Source of the DNA: Acorus gramineus
Lineage: Eukaryota; Streptophyta; Magnoliopsida; Acorales; Acoraceae
Assembly: GCA_030737835.1 (NCBI GenBank)
Contig: CM060853.1
Coordinates: forward strand, 7,097,819-7,161,818
Length of the DNA: 64,000 nucleotides
Direction of reading: 5' to 3'
Positions 35,185 through 47,432 of the stretch are shown here, piece by piece; position 1 is the first letter of the stretch, and each line of letters opens with the position of its first letter. The position numbers and the translations under genes were made by a program. A model generated the notes under the pieces. The model made no database searches and was not told the origin of the DNA. It saw only the letters and a list, made by a program, of their open reading frames with translations.

Positions 35185-35520
35185 CTGATGGATGCTACGG
35201 CTTCCGTTGGATTTCCTTTGATTCTAAAAAAAAAAAAAATCTTTTTTTCACTGAACACTCTTAACCTCCTGTCATTTTTATCAAATCTCTCTTCTCATGA
35301 CGGATGCTACTGCTGCCATCGGGTTTCCGTCGGTTTTTAAAATCTATTTTTCACTAAATCAGTCTTAACTTCCTATCATTTTTATCAAATCTTTCTTCTT
35401 ACCGACAGATACTGCTGCTGTCGTCGGATTGTCCAATCTTAAATTCTAATCATTTTCTGGTAAAACTTTTCTGTCTTCCCACCGACGGCCCTTGTAGGTG
35501 CCGTCAAATATTTACCCTTG
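35185..35520. repeat. Diverged tandem repeat, about 3.5 units of roughly 105 bp
   Basis: Units centre on GATGGATGCTACGGCTTCCG, GACGGATGCTACTGCTGCCA, GACAGATACTGCTGCTGTCG and GACGGCCCTTGTAGGTGCCG, separated by T-rich spacers containing TAAC(C/T)TCCT.TCATTTTTATC. No coding frame persists across units. Confidence 0.55.
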
Positions 35521-37853
35521 CTTAAAGTTTTATCTTGATCTTTTGTGTGTTTTCCTTGTTTCTCCAAGAAAACATTTCCTTTTGGTTCTCATTTCTCTGG
35601 GTTTCATGCAGGGCTAACCACGAACTTCATATCACCTTGAGGCACGGCCGGCCGTGATCCTTAAGAAGAGAATCCATTATTTCTCTCTGTGTGGCGATCA
35701 CTTCTGTTTTTCTTTCTTTTTGAATAAAAGCAAGTGGCGATCACTAATTAAATCCCAGTGAGCAGTCGAGCAAACTTGGATTATCTCTCGAACGGTGATT
35801 CAGTACATCGCGCACGGACTGGATCCAAGTTTAGAGAATCGGATTCACGACCTACATCATAGAAAATCCACATTGACAGCATGTCGATGGGAACCGAAAA
35901 GTCCTCCATTTGATTCTGGAATGGGTTAGACATATGGGATGTCTACGTATTTATATATCATAGGCCACATTTAGGTCGATGGGAACAGAAAAAAAAAATT
36001 GGGGGTTCTGTAATGAGTTATAGTAATATGTTTGACTTCATCAATCAGGTTTCCTCATGGAAACATGAGGAAAAAAATCACAAATTCAACAATAGTTAAA
36101 TTATTCATAGGTCTTTTGACATGATTCTCTGATAAACATGGGTAAACCTTCAAAGTCATACTTGCATGCAAAGCCATCAATACCACCATTCAAATAAACA
36201 TCCACACTGTTTAAAGTAATTTATTGAATTTGAATAAGTGATCCTACAAAAACCATATAATACACAACGGATCGAACCATTGTTGTTACTTAAATAAACA
36301 TTCATTTCAACAAATCGATGAAAAAACAAAATGATAGTCAATGAGAAGCTCATTATTTTCTGGACCACCAAGAGAAGGACCTTTCATACTACCTTCATCA
36401 ATATTTGAATCTGCTTCAACCTCTACTTCTTCTCTCTCTTCTTTCTCTTGTGGTTCGACCTCAACATTCGAGAACTTAATGCCACTTCTTAAATGTATGG
36501 AATGACTGACGTTGAAGGGATATCTTTGGTCAATCTTTTAGATTGGTATCTCCGATTTGAAGCAGTTTGTGGAGCGCGTGACTTAGGAGGCATCCTACGA
36601 ACTATTGGTTCAAATAATATAAAAAATATAAAAATAATAGACAGAAAGCCTACAATCTATCAAATATCTAACCCATTGGCACCCCCACAATATTGACTCT
36701 TCCCTAGCGCCCCCCCTCCCCGAATTAATTGTTAAGACCAACATTAATGAGAAAAACTTGATAAAGAATTAGATTACAAGACAGAGACATCCATGCACAT
36801 TCTAATGGATTCATCATCAATAAAATAAAATAAACAAACCCTCACTGTGGGTATTTGGAATACTAACAAACCAGTTCTAGGCTACTAATATAATTATAAC
36901 AAATAACCATCCACATAGTAGATCAACCTGACAATCCAATAGAAGAAGACTTAGCCTAACCTGTGCATTAACACAAGAATTCCTTTTGAAATCATATTAA
37001 CATTTCAATCAACCATTTAAAGAATACATGAATCACATCAACTCACAGTAACAATTAACAAATAATACCAAAAAAATCACGAAAGATGATTCATGTACGC
37101 ATCCATTAACACAAACAAATGACAGATTGACGACTAAATGCATTATAAAATCATATTACCCACGCCACAAATCCCTCTGTATAACTAACAAATCCGATCT
37201 AAACATGTTCGATGATGATAAAATATAAGGTTTAAACTAAACAAATGCAATCGCAATCATATCTTTGAATCCAAAAATAAAAAATAAATTGACCCTAAAT
37301 CATATATTTTCTCTAAAATACCCTAACATACTATCAAAACCATAACTTTATATAAAAAAAATCTCATACTTAGTAATATACAGTTTAAACCAAATAAATG
37401 AAAATTCAATCACAAGAATACCTTTGAATTAAAAAAAAGAAAAAAAATATAGCCTATACCATACATTTATCTTTAAATACCCTAACTTCCTATCAAAACC
37501 CTAACTTTCTAACAAAAATTACAATAATTATACAATAGTAAAAAATCAATGAATACAACTAATGAATCACCAATACCATTCATATAAACGAAAAATGAAA
37601 AATCAAATACCTGTTTCTTTCACTTTGAGAGGTCACGAGGTGACGATGGAAGGGCTGTGGTAGGGGACAACGAGAACGGCTATGCGCGCTCAAGGTGGGT
37701 TCATAATTGCACCGAAATTACATCAAAGTAATATTATCTATGACTTTGATAAAATTTCAATGCAATTATTGTAGATGATTGGATAAAAATTCTATTTCTG
37801 ATTTCAACGAAAACACAGGGAATCCGAACCCGTGAAATAAAAAAAGGGATTGA
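35521..37853. other. Intergenic spacer upstream of the FBA gene
   Basis: AT-rich DNA without a recognisable intact gene. It includes the doubtful remnant at 36170-36593 and the FBA promoter. No TATA box could be assigned with confidence. Confidence 0.4.
36170..36593 (-). pseudogene. Doubtful remnant of a plant-mobile-domain-type (transposon-derived) gene
   Basis: On the minus strand MPPKSRAPQTASNRR starts at 36593. A second frame then gives an acidic stretch (EEREEVEVEADSN) and GPSLGGPENNELLIDYHF. The pattern GGP...LL.DY..H resembles the start of MAIN-like plant mobile domains, often carried by MULE transposons. It is short and frames are broken; this is a weak match from memory. Confidence 0.25.
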
Positions 37854-40800
37854 TTGATTTCCTGTAACCCTAATCGGAGAAGGGTTTTGGGGACAATCAA
37901 CTGCCGCCTCTCCCTGTGGAGGAAGATATGGATTCTGTGGGTCATCAGGAGGAGGAAGGAAGAAGAAGTGGTTCGCCGACCGTATGTGATTGGGGACCGA
38001 ATGAAGAAGAAGAAGAGATTAGAACGAGAATGGCTTCTCTTCTGTCATACCAACAGCTCTCTCTCTCTCCTCTACCTGGACGATCCCTTTTACGAAAATA
38101 TGGACAAAAAAGAGTTGAAGGTGGACACCTCTCACTTCATGGTCGAGTTCTTATGCCCTATCGGCACATGCAACGGCCTCCTCTGCCTCGGCGACAAGGA
38201 CAGAGACAGGAACCCCGTCTACATCCTCGACCCCATCAACGCCAGATTCCTCACCATCCGCAACTCCCCGGATCCCTTAGACAGCGAGGCCGACAAATTG
38301 GGGTTTATGTCCGGGTTCGGCTACGATGAAGTCTCTGGAGTCTACAAGGTGTTGAGGTTGTTTGGCGGCGACTGGTGCCCGTTGGAGGATATCACAATTT
38401 GCACCATCTGCACGGTGCACCCCGAGCACGGGGCCATGGGTTGGAGGTCCCTCGACCCCATCATGAACTGTCTCGTCGTGCACGAGCAATCGGGGATCTT
38501 CTTCAGCGGGAAACTCTATTTCTTGTTGATCGAACAGGACTTGTTCGTTGAGGTCTTCTGTTTTGATGTCGCAAAGGAGAAGTTCTCGCGGATCCCAGGC
38601 CCCGCACAATTGAAACGCGTCGATGTCAACCTGATGCACATTGGATTGTTTGAAGGTAAACTCGTGCTCGTTTTCTGTAACTCTCATGAAGGATTGATCC
38701 GGATTTGGTCAATCAATGATGACTCTTCTTGGACCGTATTGTTTGATGTACCATTCGATCTTACTTATGCGGGGGAGTTCTGTGACATTGAGCCTTTGAA
38801 GCACATGTCTGATGGGCGCTTGTTAATGTTTAACTATTACCGTGGCGAGATACTTTCGTATAACTATCGGGTGAAAGAACCTAAATATGACCTCTTCTTG
38901 CGTCACCTTGATTATTACAATGTCTTTTCCTTCACTCCGAACATCAAGTTCAATGTTACAGCCCGCGGAGAAGGCATGGTGGGGTTCTCAGAAGTTCAAG
39001 ATCAGGGCAGGTAAGATTTTCTCTTCATTGCTCACCCTCCATATTAATTACTGTATGCTTTATATTGAAATGCTAGTTTCATTCAATTAAAATCTCCATC
39101 TCACATATTCTTCTCTTTTTTCTTGCTCATTACCGCCATTAAAACCCTTAAGATGTTTTGGGAAAATCATTCAATGCACACATGTAAAAAATCTTTTTCT
39201 TCCTGGTTGTCGCTGATCTATATGTCTTTGTGGATTTTTTGATTAAGTGACATCAGAATCTCGATCAACCAGTCTCCACAATCATTTACTAAGAAGGGCC
39301 ACCTTCGTCTTTCTTAGGTCAAGCATACCCATATCTCCAACCCATTTGTGCCTACACACGACCATCAATTTAACCGGACAAAACTTTCTGACACCCCACG
39401 TAGCCATTGCCCCTCTAGAATTTTCTTCTAATATGATCAATCCTCGTACAATTCAAAACTGAGAGATAGAATGTTGAAGAATTAGATAGTGCCTCTTTGA
39501 GGAGAAAAAGTCTACTGGTTGGTCCTTTGCATAGCTAGCTAGGAGGCACATACACTTCAATGAACATACCGTGTATATATTTAACATGTATTGGACACAC
39601 GACATGATATGACACATGTCGGACATGTCTCATACGTGTTCAGGATTTTTTTGAATTTTTAGGCACGCATTAGATGTGGGAGACACGGTGTGGACACACC
39701 ACAATTATGCAGTACATATAGCATTTTTTTCCCCTAATAGCTATTGTAATATTTATGCTCAGAGGAAGCCAAATGATGTTGAAATCTTATGGATTGATAG
39801 TTGAACACTACTATAGTTATGTTAACTTTTTATGGATTATGGATGTGCATTCTTCTTCTTTTTTTTTTAATCATAATATAGTAATTATTATTTATTCATA
39901 AATGTGTCTTTGCCATGTTCGTGTCCTAATTTTTCATGATCTACCATGTCATCGTGTGCGTATCATGTCTATGTTTGCGCTCCATGGATAATTAGTTTCT
40001 TTAACAAAATCCTCACCAAAGGAAACACAAACAAATGGACCAACGATCAAAGCACTCTCCTCTGCAGTGAACATATTGAGTCAGTTGATCACCTGATAGG
40101 CAAATGCATTTTAAGTAAATTATATCAAGGAAATTTGATGATCTGGGTGAAGAGTTTTGCCTGTCTTTGATTTTGTGCAAAACATGTGGAAGTTCTTCCA
40201 TAAATTTTTTTAAAGGACTGTTCCAACCATGGAATTCTTCTTTTGATGATTCCACACATTGTGTGTTGGCACATCTGGCTGACCAGGAATGACTACTCTT
40301 CAACCATAGACAGACATACTTTGAAAACGCATGGAGTAACATTATAGGAAATCTGAGTGCTGGATGAAAGACACAACACATATTGACTCTGTTTGTGTGG
40401 ACAGGGAATGTCATGTGCAGTTGTTAGACTGTTAATTTGTTCCTGTATTTGGGTTATTTTGGGCCTTAGTTTGGTTTATTTGGGCCGTTTTGGGGGATCC
40501 ATTTTAGGGGTTGGGTTTTCATTTATCCGAGGTTTCTTTTGTTATCCATTTCTTCTTTTTTTTTTTTTTTCATTTTGAAGACATATGGTCTTTTGCACTG
40601 AATATTTTCCATCTTATTAATATAATATTGGTGATGATATTCCACCTTTGCTCTAAAAAAAAAAAATCAAAATGTTGTTGAAATTTTTGTGAATATAAAT
40701 TAGAGTTTTTATTGAAACTATTGAAACTTTTGTGAATATAAATTGTTTTTTTAATGCCTTTTGGGAGTTCAAAAACTGGGAGAGTAGAAAAAGGCTACTG

Positions 40801-41444
40801 CTTGCTCTTTTGACCATCCCATAGTTAGCTAGGAAGCACATTCATTTCAATGAACATACTGTGTCGGTATACGCATCTGACACATGACATGATATGGCAC
40901 GCACTCGACACATTGTCGAACATATCCCATTTGTCTAAAATTAATTTTTGAATTTTGGACACGCATTGGATGCAAGATAGACATGCCGTGGACACACCAC
41001 AATTATGCGGTACAGTATTTCAACTTATTTTTTTTTCAAAATAACTATTGTAATATGTATTCTCACATGAAGTAAAATGATGGTAAAATCTGATGGATTG
41101 AAAGTTGACATACCATTGTAGTCCCATACATGTCCAACATTTTATCAATCATAATTCTTACCGTGCTTATTTATGTGTAACCAATTGGGAATATTTATGT
41201 ATTTATTCCATTTTTTGTGTACCCTATCATTGTGTGGTGAACTGCATTTAAAAAAAAATCAAATAACATAGGTGTGAACAGTAAAATATTTGCTTTCATT
41301 CATATATTTGTGACACTTTAATGCATACGGATCTCTTCTTTTGTGTAAATCTTTATACTTTTTTGCAATTTTCTTTTCAGGTGCTATCATGATGCGTGGA
41401 GCTCAGATTTTTTCCCGTTTGATGATTCAGTATTTACCGAATGA
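37854..41444 (+). CDS. F-box-associated (FBA) domain protein without a recognisable F-box
   Basis: Exon 1 is 37854-39010; its last two bases AG join G at 41381 (acceptor TTTTCAG) and exon 2 adds RCYHDAWSSDFFPFDDSVFTE, stopping at 41444. Total about 407 residues. From residue 103 the protein has the FBA type 3 pattern: GTCNGLLCL, PVYILDPIN (121-129), GFGYDEVSGVYKVLR (154-168), then alternating beta-strand motifs such as SGKLYFL and FEGKLVLVF. Such domains bind substrates for SCF ubiquitin ligases. The first 60 residues are very basic (RRRKEEEVV, MKKKKRLER) with no LP.E...I...LP motif or C/W helix, so the Skp1-binding F-box is absent, or damaged, or on an unseen upstream exon. The start codon is therefore uncertain; ATG 38004 (MKKKKR) is an alternative. 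Exon 2 has no domain but the splice phase is exact. Confidence 0.72.
39510..39960 (+). repeat. Diverged direct repeat in the FBA intron, copy 1
   Basis: Shares with 40780-41240: TAGCTAGGA.GCACAT.CA.TTCAATGAACATAC.GTGT, ACA(C/T)GACATGATATG.CAC, GTGGACACACCACAATTATGC.GTACA and CTATTGTAATAT. It contains repeated CATGTCGGACATGTC-like motifs. Non-coding. Confidence 0.75.
39990..40668 (+). pseudogene. LINE (L1-type) 3' end with poly-A tail
   Basis: Plus-strand frames read ILTKGNTNKWTN, CSEHIESVDHLIGKC and WHIWLTRND, the closing zf-RVT motifs of plant L1 ORF2, with stops and shifts between them. The copy ends in a 12-base A tract (40656-40667), preceded by TTTGCTCT. Heavily 5'-truncated. It lies between the two direct repeats of this intron. 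Confidence 0.65.
40780..41240 (+). repeat. Diverged direct repeat in the FBA intron, copy 2
   Basis: Homologue of 39510-39960 in the same orientation, with comparable order of blocks; it ends about 140 bp before the exon 2 acceptor. Confidence 0.75.
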
Positions 41445-42239
41445 TGGATCGATTGATGATGGAAGTTTTTATCGGGTTTCCCTTGATCTTAAGTTATGCA
41501 TGGGGAGATCAAAGTATATATTTATCCCTACTTTTTTTATATGGTATTATGTTTTCTTGTTTGAAGGATACTATATTTCATGCATTTTAAAGTTAGTTGA
41601 CCTTTAGTATTTAATCATGAGGACTTTAATATAGAGTGGTTCACATAGATCTCATCATTTCAGATCTGTAATTGTGTATGGCTGATCTGTGTCTTATAAA
41701 CTTTTATACATTTCAATCGTGTTTGGAAAGTTTTGAGGGTTGCTCTGTAGTTACGCAGCTCACAGAATGACTTGTACTGTGCATGTTGAAATATTTTTTT
41801 GTTATTGGGGTGATTATTGATTTTTGACTTGTGTTAATACTTCACGTTATGTACTTCAATGGCGGGTGTAACTACTGGGCCTTTAGTATTGTTGGTTGTG
41901 GTGTAAAATTAGTTTCGGAGTCTCCCGTTTGATGATTAATTGTTTTCTGAATGTTGCTTAATTGTCAAGTTTGGTGCAGTCCTCTTCATTGGTAACAGTG
42001 GGAAGTTATGTCCAGTGCAGTATATTGTTTTTTAATATATATTTTGTAGTGGTCCAGTCCACACCTATTCAGTTTAGACCACTGTTGTATTGTGTGGTAT
42101 ATTGAATTATAAACAATCTTTTATATGTTTTGCTTGTTGCATTACTGTTGAGGATTTATTCATTACCATTTCATGTACTGAATATGCTGTTATAATCTGT
42201 TGAATGGTGTCTCTGTGTGTTTAGATATCACCAATCAAG

Positions 42240-44200
42240 CAAACTCTCGTGTGGCATTCAGAAAGAATCGGATTGGAAATTGGACCAACCCGATCGATGC
42301 ATTTTTTGCTTAAGTTGCTACAAGATCAGTTTCACTGAGGGAATTGCGTGAAGGGTACATTCCAAAACACTGCTTGAAAGACAGTAACAACTACCCTCAA
42401 TTAAAGAATGACAATGACCTTGGATATGGGTCATTGCAAGAACAGATTTAAAGTGTTGAGGCAAACATTTCATCAATACATGATAACATGAAAATAGTTG
42501 TACTGGGAGGTGTACAAGAATAGGATAGGATGATATAAATACGTGTTTAATGATAGTTTTTTATATCATGGTGTACCAAATATAGTTCATAATACATGCA
42601 TAGTCGATTTGCGCATCTCCTTTGCAGTTGAATGACAAGTATAGTGTGTGTGTTGGGAGAAGCACTTCCTATTGTAAAAGGAATTCAATATTCTATGTGG
42701 AAACTCAACATCCAAAGGATTCTATGTATTTTCCACCAACATTGATGCGAATGACCATGAATCTAAAGGTGACTACGAGGAGGCCAAAAAAATTAAGATA
42801 GATGCTTTCAATTGGAGAATCGATCGAGTTTTTCAATCAAGGGACTTCCTATGACTCTATGAGGTTATTTGGGGAACCAAGAAACCCATAGAAATTCTTG
42901 ATGAAGGTGGACGTAGTGCGAGGAAGAAAGGGAAACGTTCAATCGGGACAACTGCCACTGATTTAGGGGATGATGTATCATTGATGAAAAGGGATTCTCC
43001 AGTTCAGCAAAGAGGAAGAAAACCCCTCAAATGATGGATACGTGGCCGAGTTTCTAGAGCTAGGTAGGCGAAGGATGGATGTTGCGGAGGAATTCTTGGA
43101 GAAGGATTACGAGGGAAAGTATACCCTTGGGCAAGCAATCAAGTGTTTGGCGATGTTCAGACAAGTCAGTTCTACTTGTAAGTTGGTTGTCAACTTGTCA
43201 TAGATAGGCCTGTCAACGGGTCGGGTCCAAACCCGACCCGACCCGGACCCGATTACACGTGTAATATACCCGACCCGATTTGGACCCGACCCGAGTTGGA
43301 CCCGACCCGGCGGACCCAAACAAACAAACGGGTCGGGTCCGGGTCCACCCCGCCCCGACCCGTTGGACCCGTTGGACCCGACTGTTTTTTTTTTAATATA
43401 TGCTCATATATTATAAGACCATTGGTATTAGTTGATACATAATTTTATTTCTTACTTAACTTATTTTTGTATCTACAAGTTCATAAATCATAATCATAAC
43501 AAGCCTATAAATCGGTTTGTTTTGGACAATTAACTTATTAGCTTTTGAATTTGTATGATTAATTAATTTGTTGCATGATTTATGTTTATTATTTAGGTTA
43601 ATATGTTAGTGTTTATTGTTTTGAATGTTGTTTAGGTTAATATTGTTTTGAATGTTGTTTAGGTTAGTTATGTTTATTATTTAGGTTAATATGTTAGTGA
43701 TTATTGTTTTGGATGTTGTTTAATAATTCATTTACTTCTTTTGAATTGTATAAAATTATATTCAAACATAGTTTCATTAACAATAATGTTTTATTACAAA
43801 AAATTTCAAATAGAATGATAAGGCAAACAAATACATGAGCTCTTCTCTCTCTTTTTTTTTTTTTTTACCCAACCATTCGGGTCGGGTCGGACCCGGACCC
43901 GACCCGGGTCCGACGGGTCCGGGTCCGGGTCCACATTTCCCCGGACCCGCCGGGTCCTAGGTTGAACCCGGACCCGCCGGGTCTTGTCATAGGTCAGGTC
44001 TGGGTCCACCCCGACCCGATCCGGACCTGACCCGTTGACAGGCCTGGTCATAGAGGTCCTCAAGGATGAGAGCAACGACACAATTTTCATGGCTTTCCCT
44101 GACGACATAAAGGTCGATTGGATAGAGCGATAGGGGATGACCTACCAAACCCCAAGCTACATTCCACAACCTCCACAACAAGTACATGGATCAATGTAGG
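42240..44200 (+). pseudogene. Myb/SANT-like (L10-interacting-MYB type) gene remnant, split by a MITE
   Basis: Scattered plus-strand frames give KNRFKVLRQTFHQY (about 42433), EVIWGTKKPIEILDEGG (about 42860), EFLELGRRRMDVAEEFLEKD (about 43050) and TLGQAIKCLAMF; after the MITE insert follows VIEVLKDESNDTIFMAF. This order is that of plant Myb/SANT-like proteins, many of which derive from the second gene of PIF/Harbinger transposons. Several stops and shifts make it a pseudogene. The insertion at 43205-44046 lies in the last conserved block, with its 8-bp target duplication inside codons. Confidence 0.55.
43205..44046 (+). mobile_element. 842-bp hAT-type MITE with exact 8-bp target duplication (copy 1)
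   Basis: Starts TAGGCCTGTCAACGGGTC, and its right end in reverse complement is CAGGCCTGTCAACGGGTC. GTCATAGA flanks it on both sides (43197-43204, 44047-44054). GC-rich ends made of GGGTCGGGTC/GACCCGACCC repeats enclose an AT-rich core with a short internal repeat (TTTAGGTTAATATGTTAGTG). No coding capacity. An inverted copy lies at 53712-54524. Confidence 0.88.
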
Positions 44201-47200
44201 GGATGAATGTAAAACTAATTATTTGTTGAGCCACCTAGAGTAAGCAAGCTAGTACTGTACTATGTTACGGACATGCATGGTTACCTAGCATTCTCAATTT
44301 TAAAACTGATATTTTGAATACGAGTAACATATGGTGCAGTGCCACCATAATTTTATATGGTATTCCTTAGTTAATGTTGATTAAGCATCCTATTTCATGT
44401 GTGTGTATGTTTGGTTTTCCTCTCTTTGTGTATCAAGTTAGACTAGTATTTGACAAAAGTGTAATGATTTTCCTCTCTTTAAATTGTCCATGCAAGGTTT
44501 GTGTATATAAATTTGTATTGGGTCTTATTGTTATTCATTCAGCCTTTACCTCTCCTTTAAAAATATTGATAATCCAAGCAGATTATCAAAACTGGACAAG
44601 GTGGAAGGTTACATTGCAGCCCACCGTTTGATCAGTTTATACAACCAGGTACCAATGCATCTTTTTTATGTTTTTCTTTTACTCTCACTACACAATATAG
44701 TTTATAATTGATACAGTCCAGTTTTTGTTTGATACAAAAATCTAAAACACAACAGTCCAACATTTCGATCCATCTTCAAACTAATCTTGGTGCACACATG
44801 TTTTAACATTCATGTCTTCTTGCAAGTGAAATGAATTTGTCTAGAATTGTCCAATTGCAGTCCATGGATACCAATGCAATATTTTTTTAATGTTAGAAAT
44901 GCAATTGATTTTTTTTTCGAATGGTTAATAGTTAAAATAATGTAATATTTTTCAAACGTTAGATATATAATTGATTTTGAAAAATAACGCATAAAGGTTT
45001 AAAATATAGTTAAAAATGTAATTGATTTTTGAATGTTACTCAAGACAATGCCAATATAATATCATAACTCTAAAAGGTCAACCAAAAAATAATTTTAACA
45101 TCAAAACAACATATTCAAACAACATCAAATATAAAATCCAATAAGAAAGATGAAATAAATGCAAAAACAAACAATAACAATGGTGACACCTGAATCGACT
45201 GATATTATAAATCGATCAATTGTGATTTTCGATTAGATCAACTGTTGAAAGTCTTTCAAAAAACAAATCAGTGGATGAAAAGCCAGAAAGAAAACCTTCC
45301 GATCTGTTACTCTGTGTTCTTATGAAAAAATTATACTATTGCAAAAAAAAAAAAAAAAAACACGATGATGATGGATGATTCCCATTTCAATTGTCAAAAC
45401 TAAAAACAAAAAAAGGTGATTGAAACTCCACTACACAGACGGTTGTACATGAGGAAACTGTAACTGTCCATTAATGTGGAGAATGGTTACCAAAAATGGT
45501 TTTAGAGGTATATTAGGTATTATATCTATACCATGTCAGGGGGCTTGTAATGTGGCCTATAAGATAGAGTCTGAGACTCATTAATGTTAGATTTTTTCTT
45601 AATGAAAAAATGTGTCACTCTTTTATCTTTTTAACCAAAATGAAATTTAACCATAGTTAGTTCTTAATTAAGAAGTAAAAATGACAAAAAAAACCTCAAC
45701 ATAATATTTGTTATATTGTAAATAATTAAACATAATAACCTAATTAATATCTTGTTATTTTCTTTTTTTCCTAACGCAGCAAAAGAATGATAAAAGATCC
45801 GATATATGTCAAGGTCTTAAACAACTCGCTCAAAAAAAAAAAAAATTGCTAAGACAATAGGATATTTAAATTAAATACAGAATTGTTTTGATAATTAAAG
45901 TCCATAAATTTGTTTAGTATGAAGGGTTAATTTTATTTATATTTGTAAAAGTCTACCATAAGCAGGGGTGGATCCAGGATAATATTTTTGGGTGGGTTAT
46001 ATTAAATATCAATACAGAAAGATTTATTTTATATACCAAATAATGTGATATTCAAAAGATATTTAATCTTTTTTGTAACCCCATACACTATGATAATGTA
46101 GTATATATTGCATATCATAGTGTATAGAATAAAAAAATTATTTATTCATAATGAAAAAACTATATTATTGTATCTTAGTTTATATATCACTTCATAAAAC
46201 TGAATGTACTTAGATAGGAGAGTACATAATTTTTTGTAAAAAAGAAAAATGGTGTGGATTGCCAATGGGGTTGCAGAAGGGGTTTTGACATATCATTTTT
46301 TTTTTCCAGCCCCAATTTCAGTCTAATATGCGTTGATAGAAAATCACAGGAGCATATATTCACAATAATGAGGTATATGTTTTGATAGAAATTTTACACA
46401 TTTTCTATAAATATATTCATACAATTTATTAGAACATATATGTTTTTTTTTTATATATAAAAACATATATCTCATTAAATGAATTATATATTATTTTTTA
46501 AAAATTTAAAATACGTGTAAACTGGAATTATGATTGAAAAAATGTCTGGATGTAACATTATATCAATATATATAACAAATAACAAAAAAAAAACAAAAAA
46601 CAAACAAAATGTTTGACCATAAGTTATTACATAAGATTGATCAATCTGATTTAATCACATACATCATATATTGATTTATATCTATCAACCATATCAAACA
46701 TAAATGAGTATATTAGAGGTAAAATTATCATTTTAAAAATTATAATTATTTATTTACATTTTATCCAACACTTTACACTTATCTTAACTTTATTAAGAGT
46801 GAATCAAATAATAAAAACTATTTTTTATGTTTCCAATATAAATAGCAGAAAAACTAACCAATCAAAAAATTGTTTACCCTACATATATAATTATCTATCT
46901 ATTCTAAAATAACTATCATTCGCAAATAAGGCTATATTGTCACATCCGAAACTACAAAACCGTTAGTTAGGCGTGGAATAAATAGGTTATATATAGACAT
47001 TGTTGAGAGCATATATACTTAGCTAACAATGTACATTCTTCTATGAAAAAAATATTGTGTATATCATATGAATTAGATGCATATTTTTACATACTACATA
47101 GACAATGACAAAATTTGTGGAAAACAAATACTATGTATGTATTTAAACCACTTTTCCAGAAAAGAAAATAATAGAAAAATAAAAATCCTAAATTTAATCT

Positions 47201-47432
47201 GCATCACATAGATGGGGGGTTGGGGGGACACTAACTAATTATTTAAACAAATTATCTAAGACAAAATGATAAAAAATGAAAAATAAATCAATATGCATCA
47301 CAGAGTAGTTTTATGTATATTCCCTTTACATTTCCAAAGGATGATCAAATAGCAATAGTACTATCATGACATGTTACAATACTCAATATTTATACATCCT
47401 CCCCTTTTTTTCTCTTTGCACAGGAGACCACA
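44201..47432. other. Intergenic spacer, no gene seen
   Basis: AT-rich, with A-runs (45342-45360) and the dispersed repeat at 46060-46560. It includes the 3' flank of the LEA_2 gene, which is transcribed towards it. No domain in any open frame. Confidence 0.5.
46060..46560 (+). repeat. Dispersed repeat of the GTGTGGACTGCA family
   Basis: Related to 21880-22150 (shared CCCCATA.A.TATGATAATGTA and CTTAGATAGGAGAGT, then GGTGTGGATTGCCAATGGGG). A second, reversed end (CCAGCCCCAATTTCAGTC) follows at 46307, so two elements may lie back to back. Confidence 0.45.

Noticed and set aside
38277-38687. 136-codon minus-strand frame across the FBA exon
   Set aside because: Antisense shadow of a GC-balanced coding exon; no domain.
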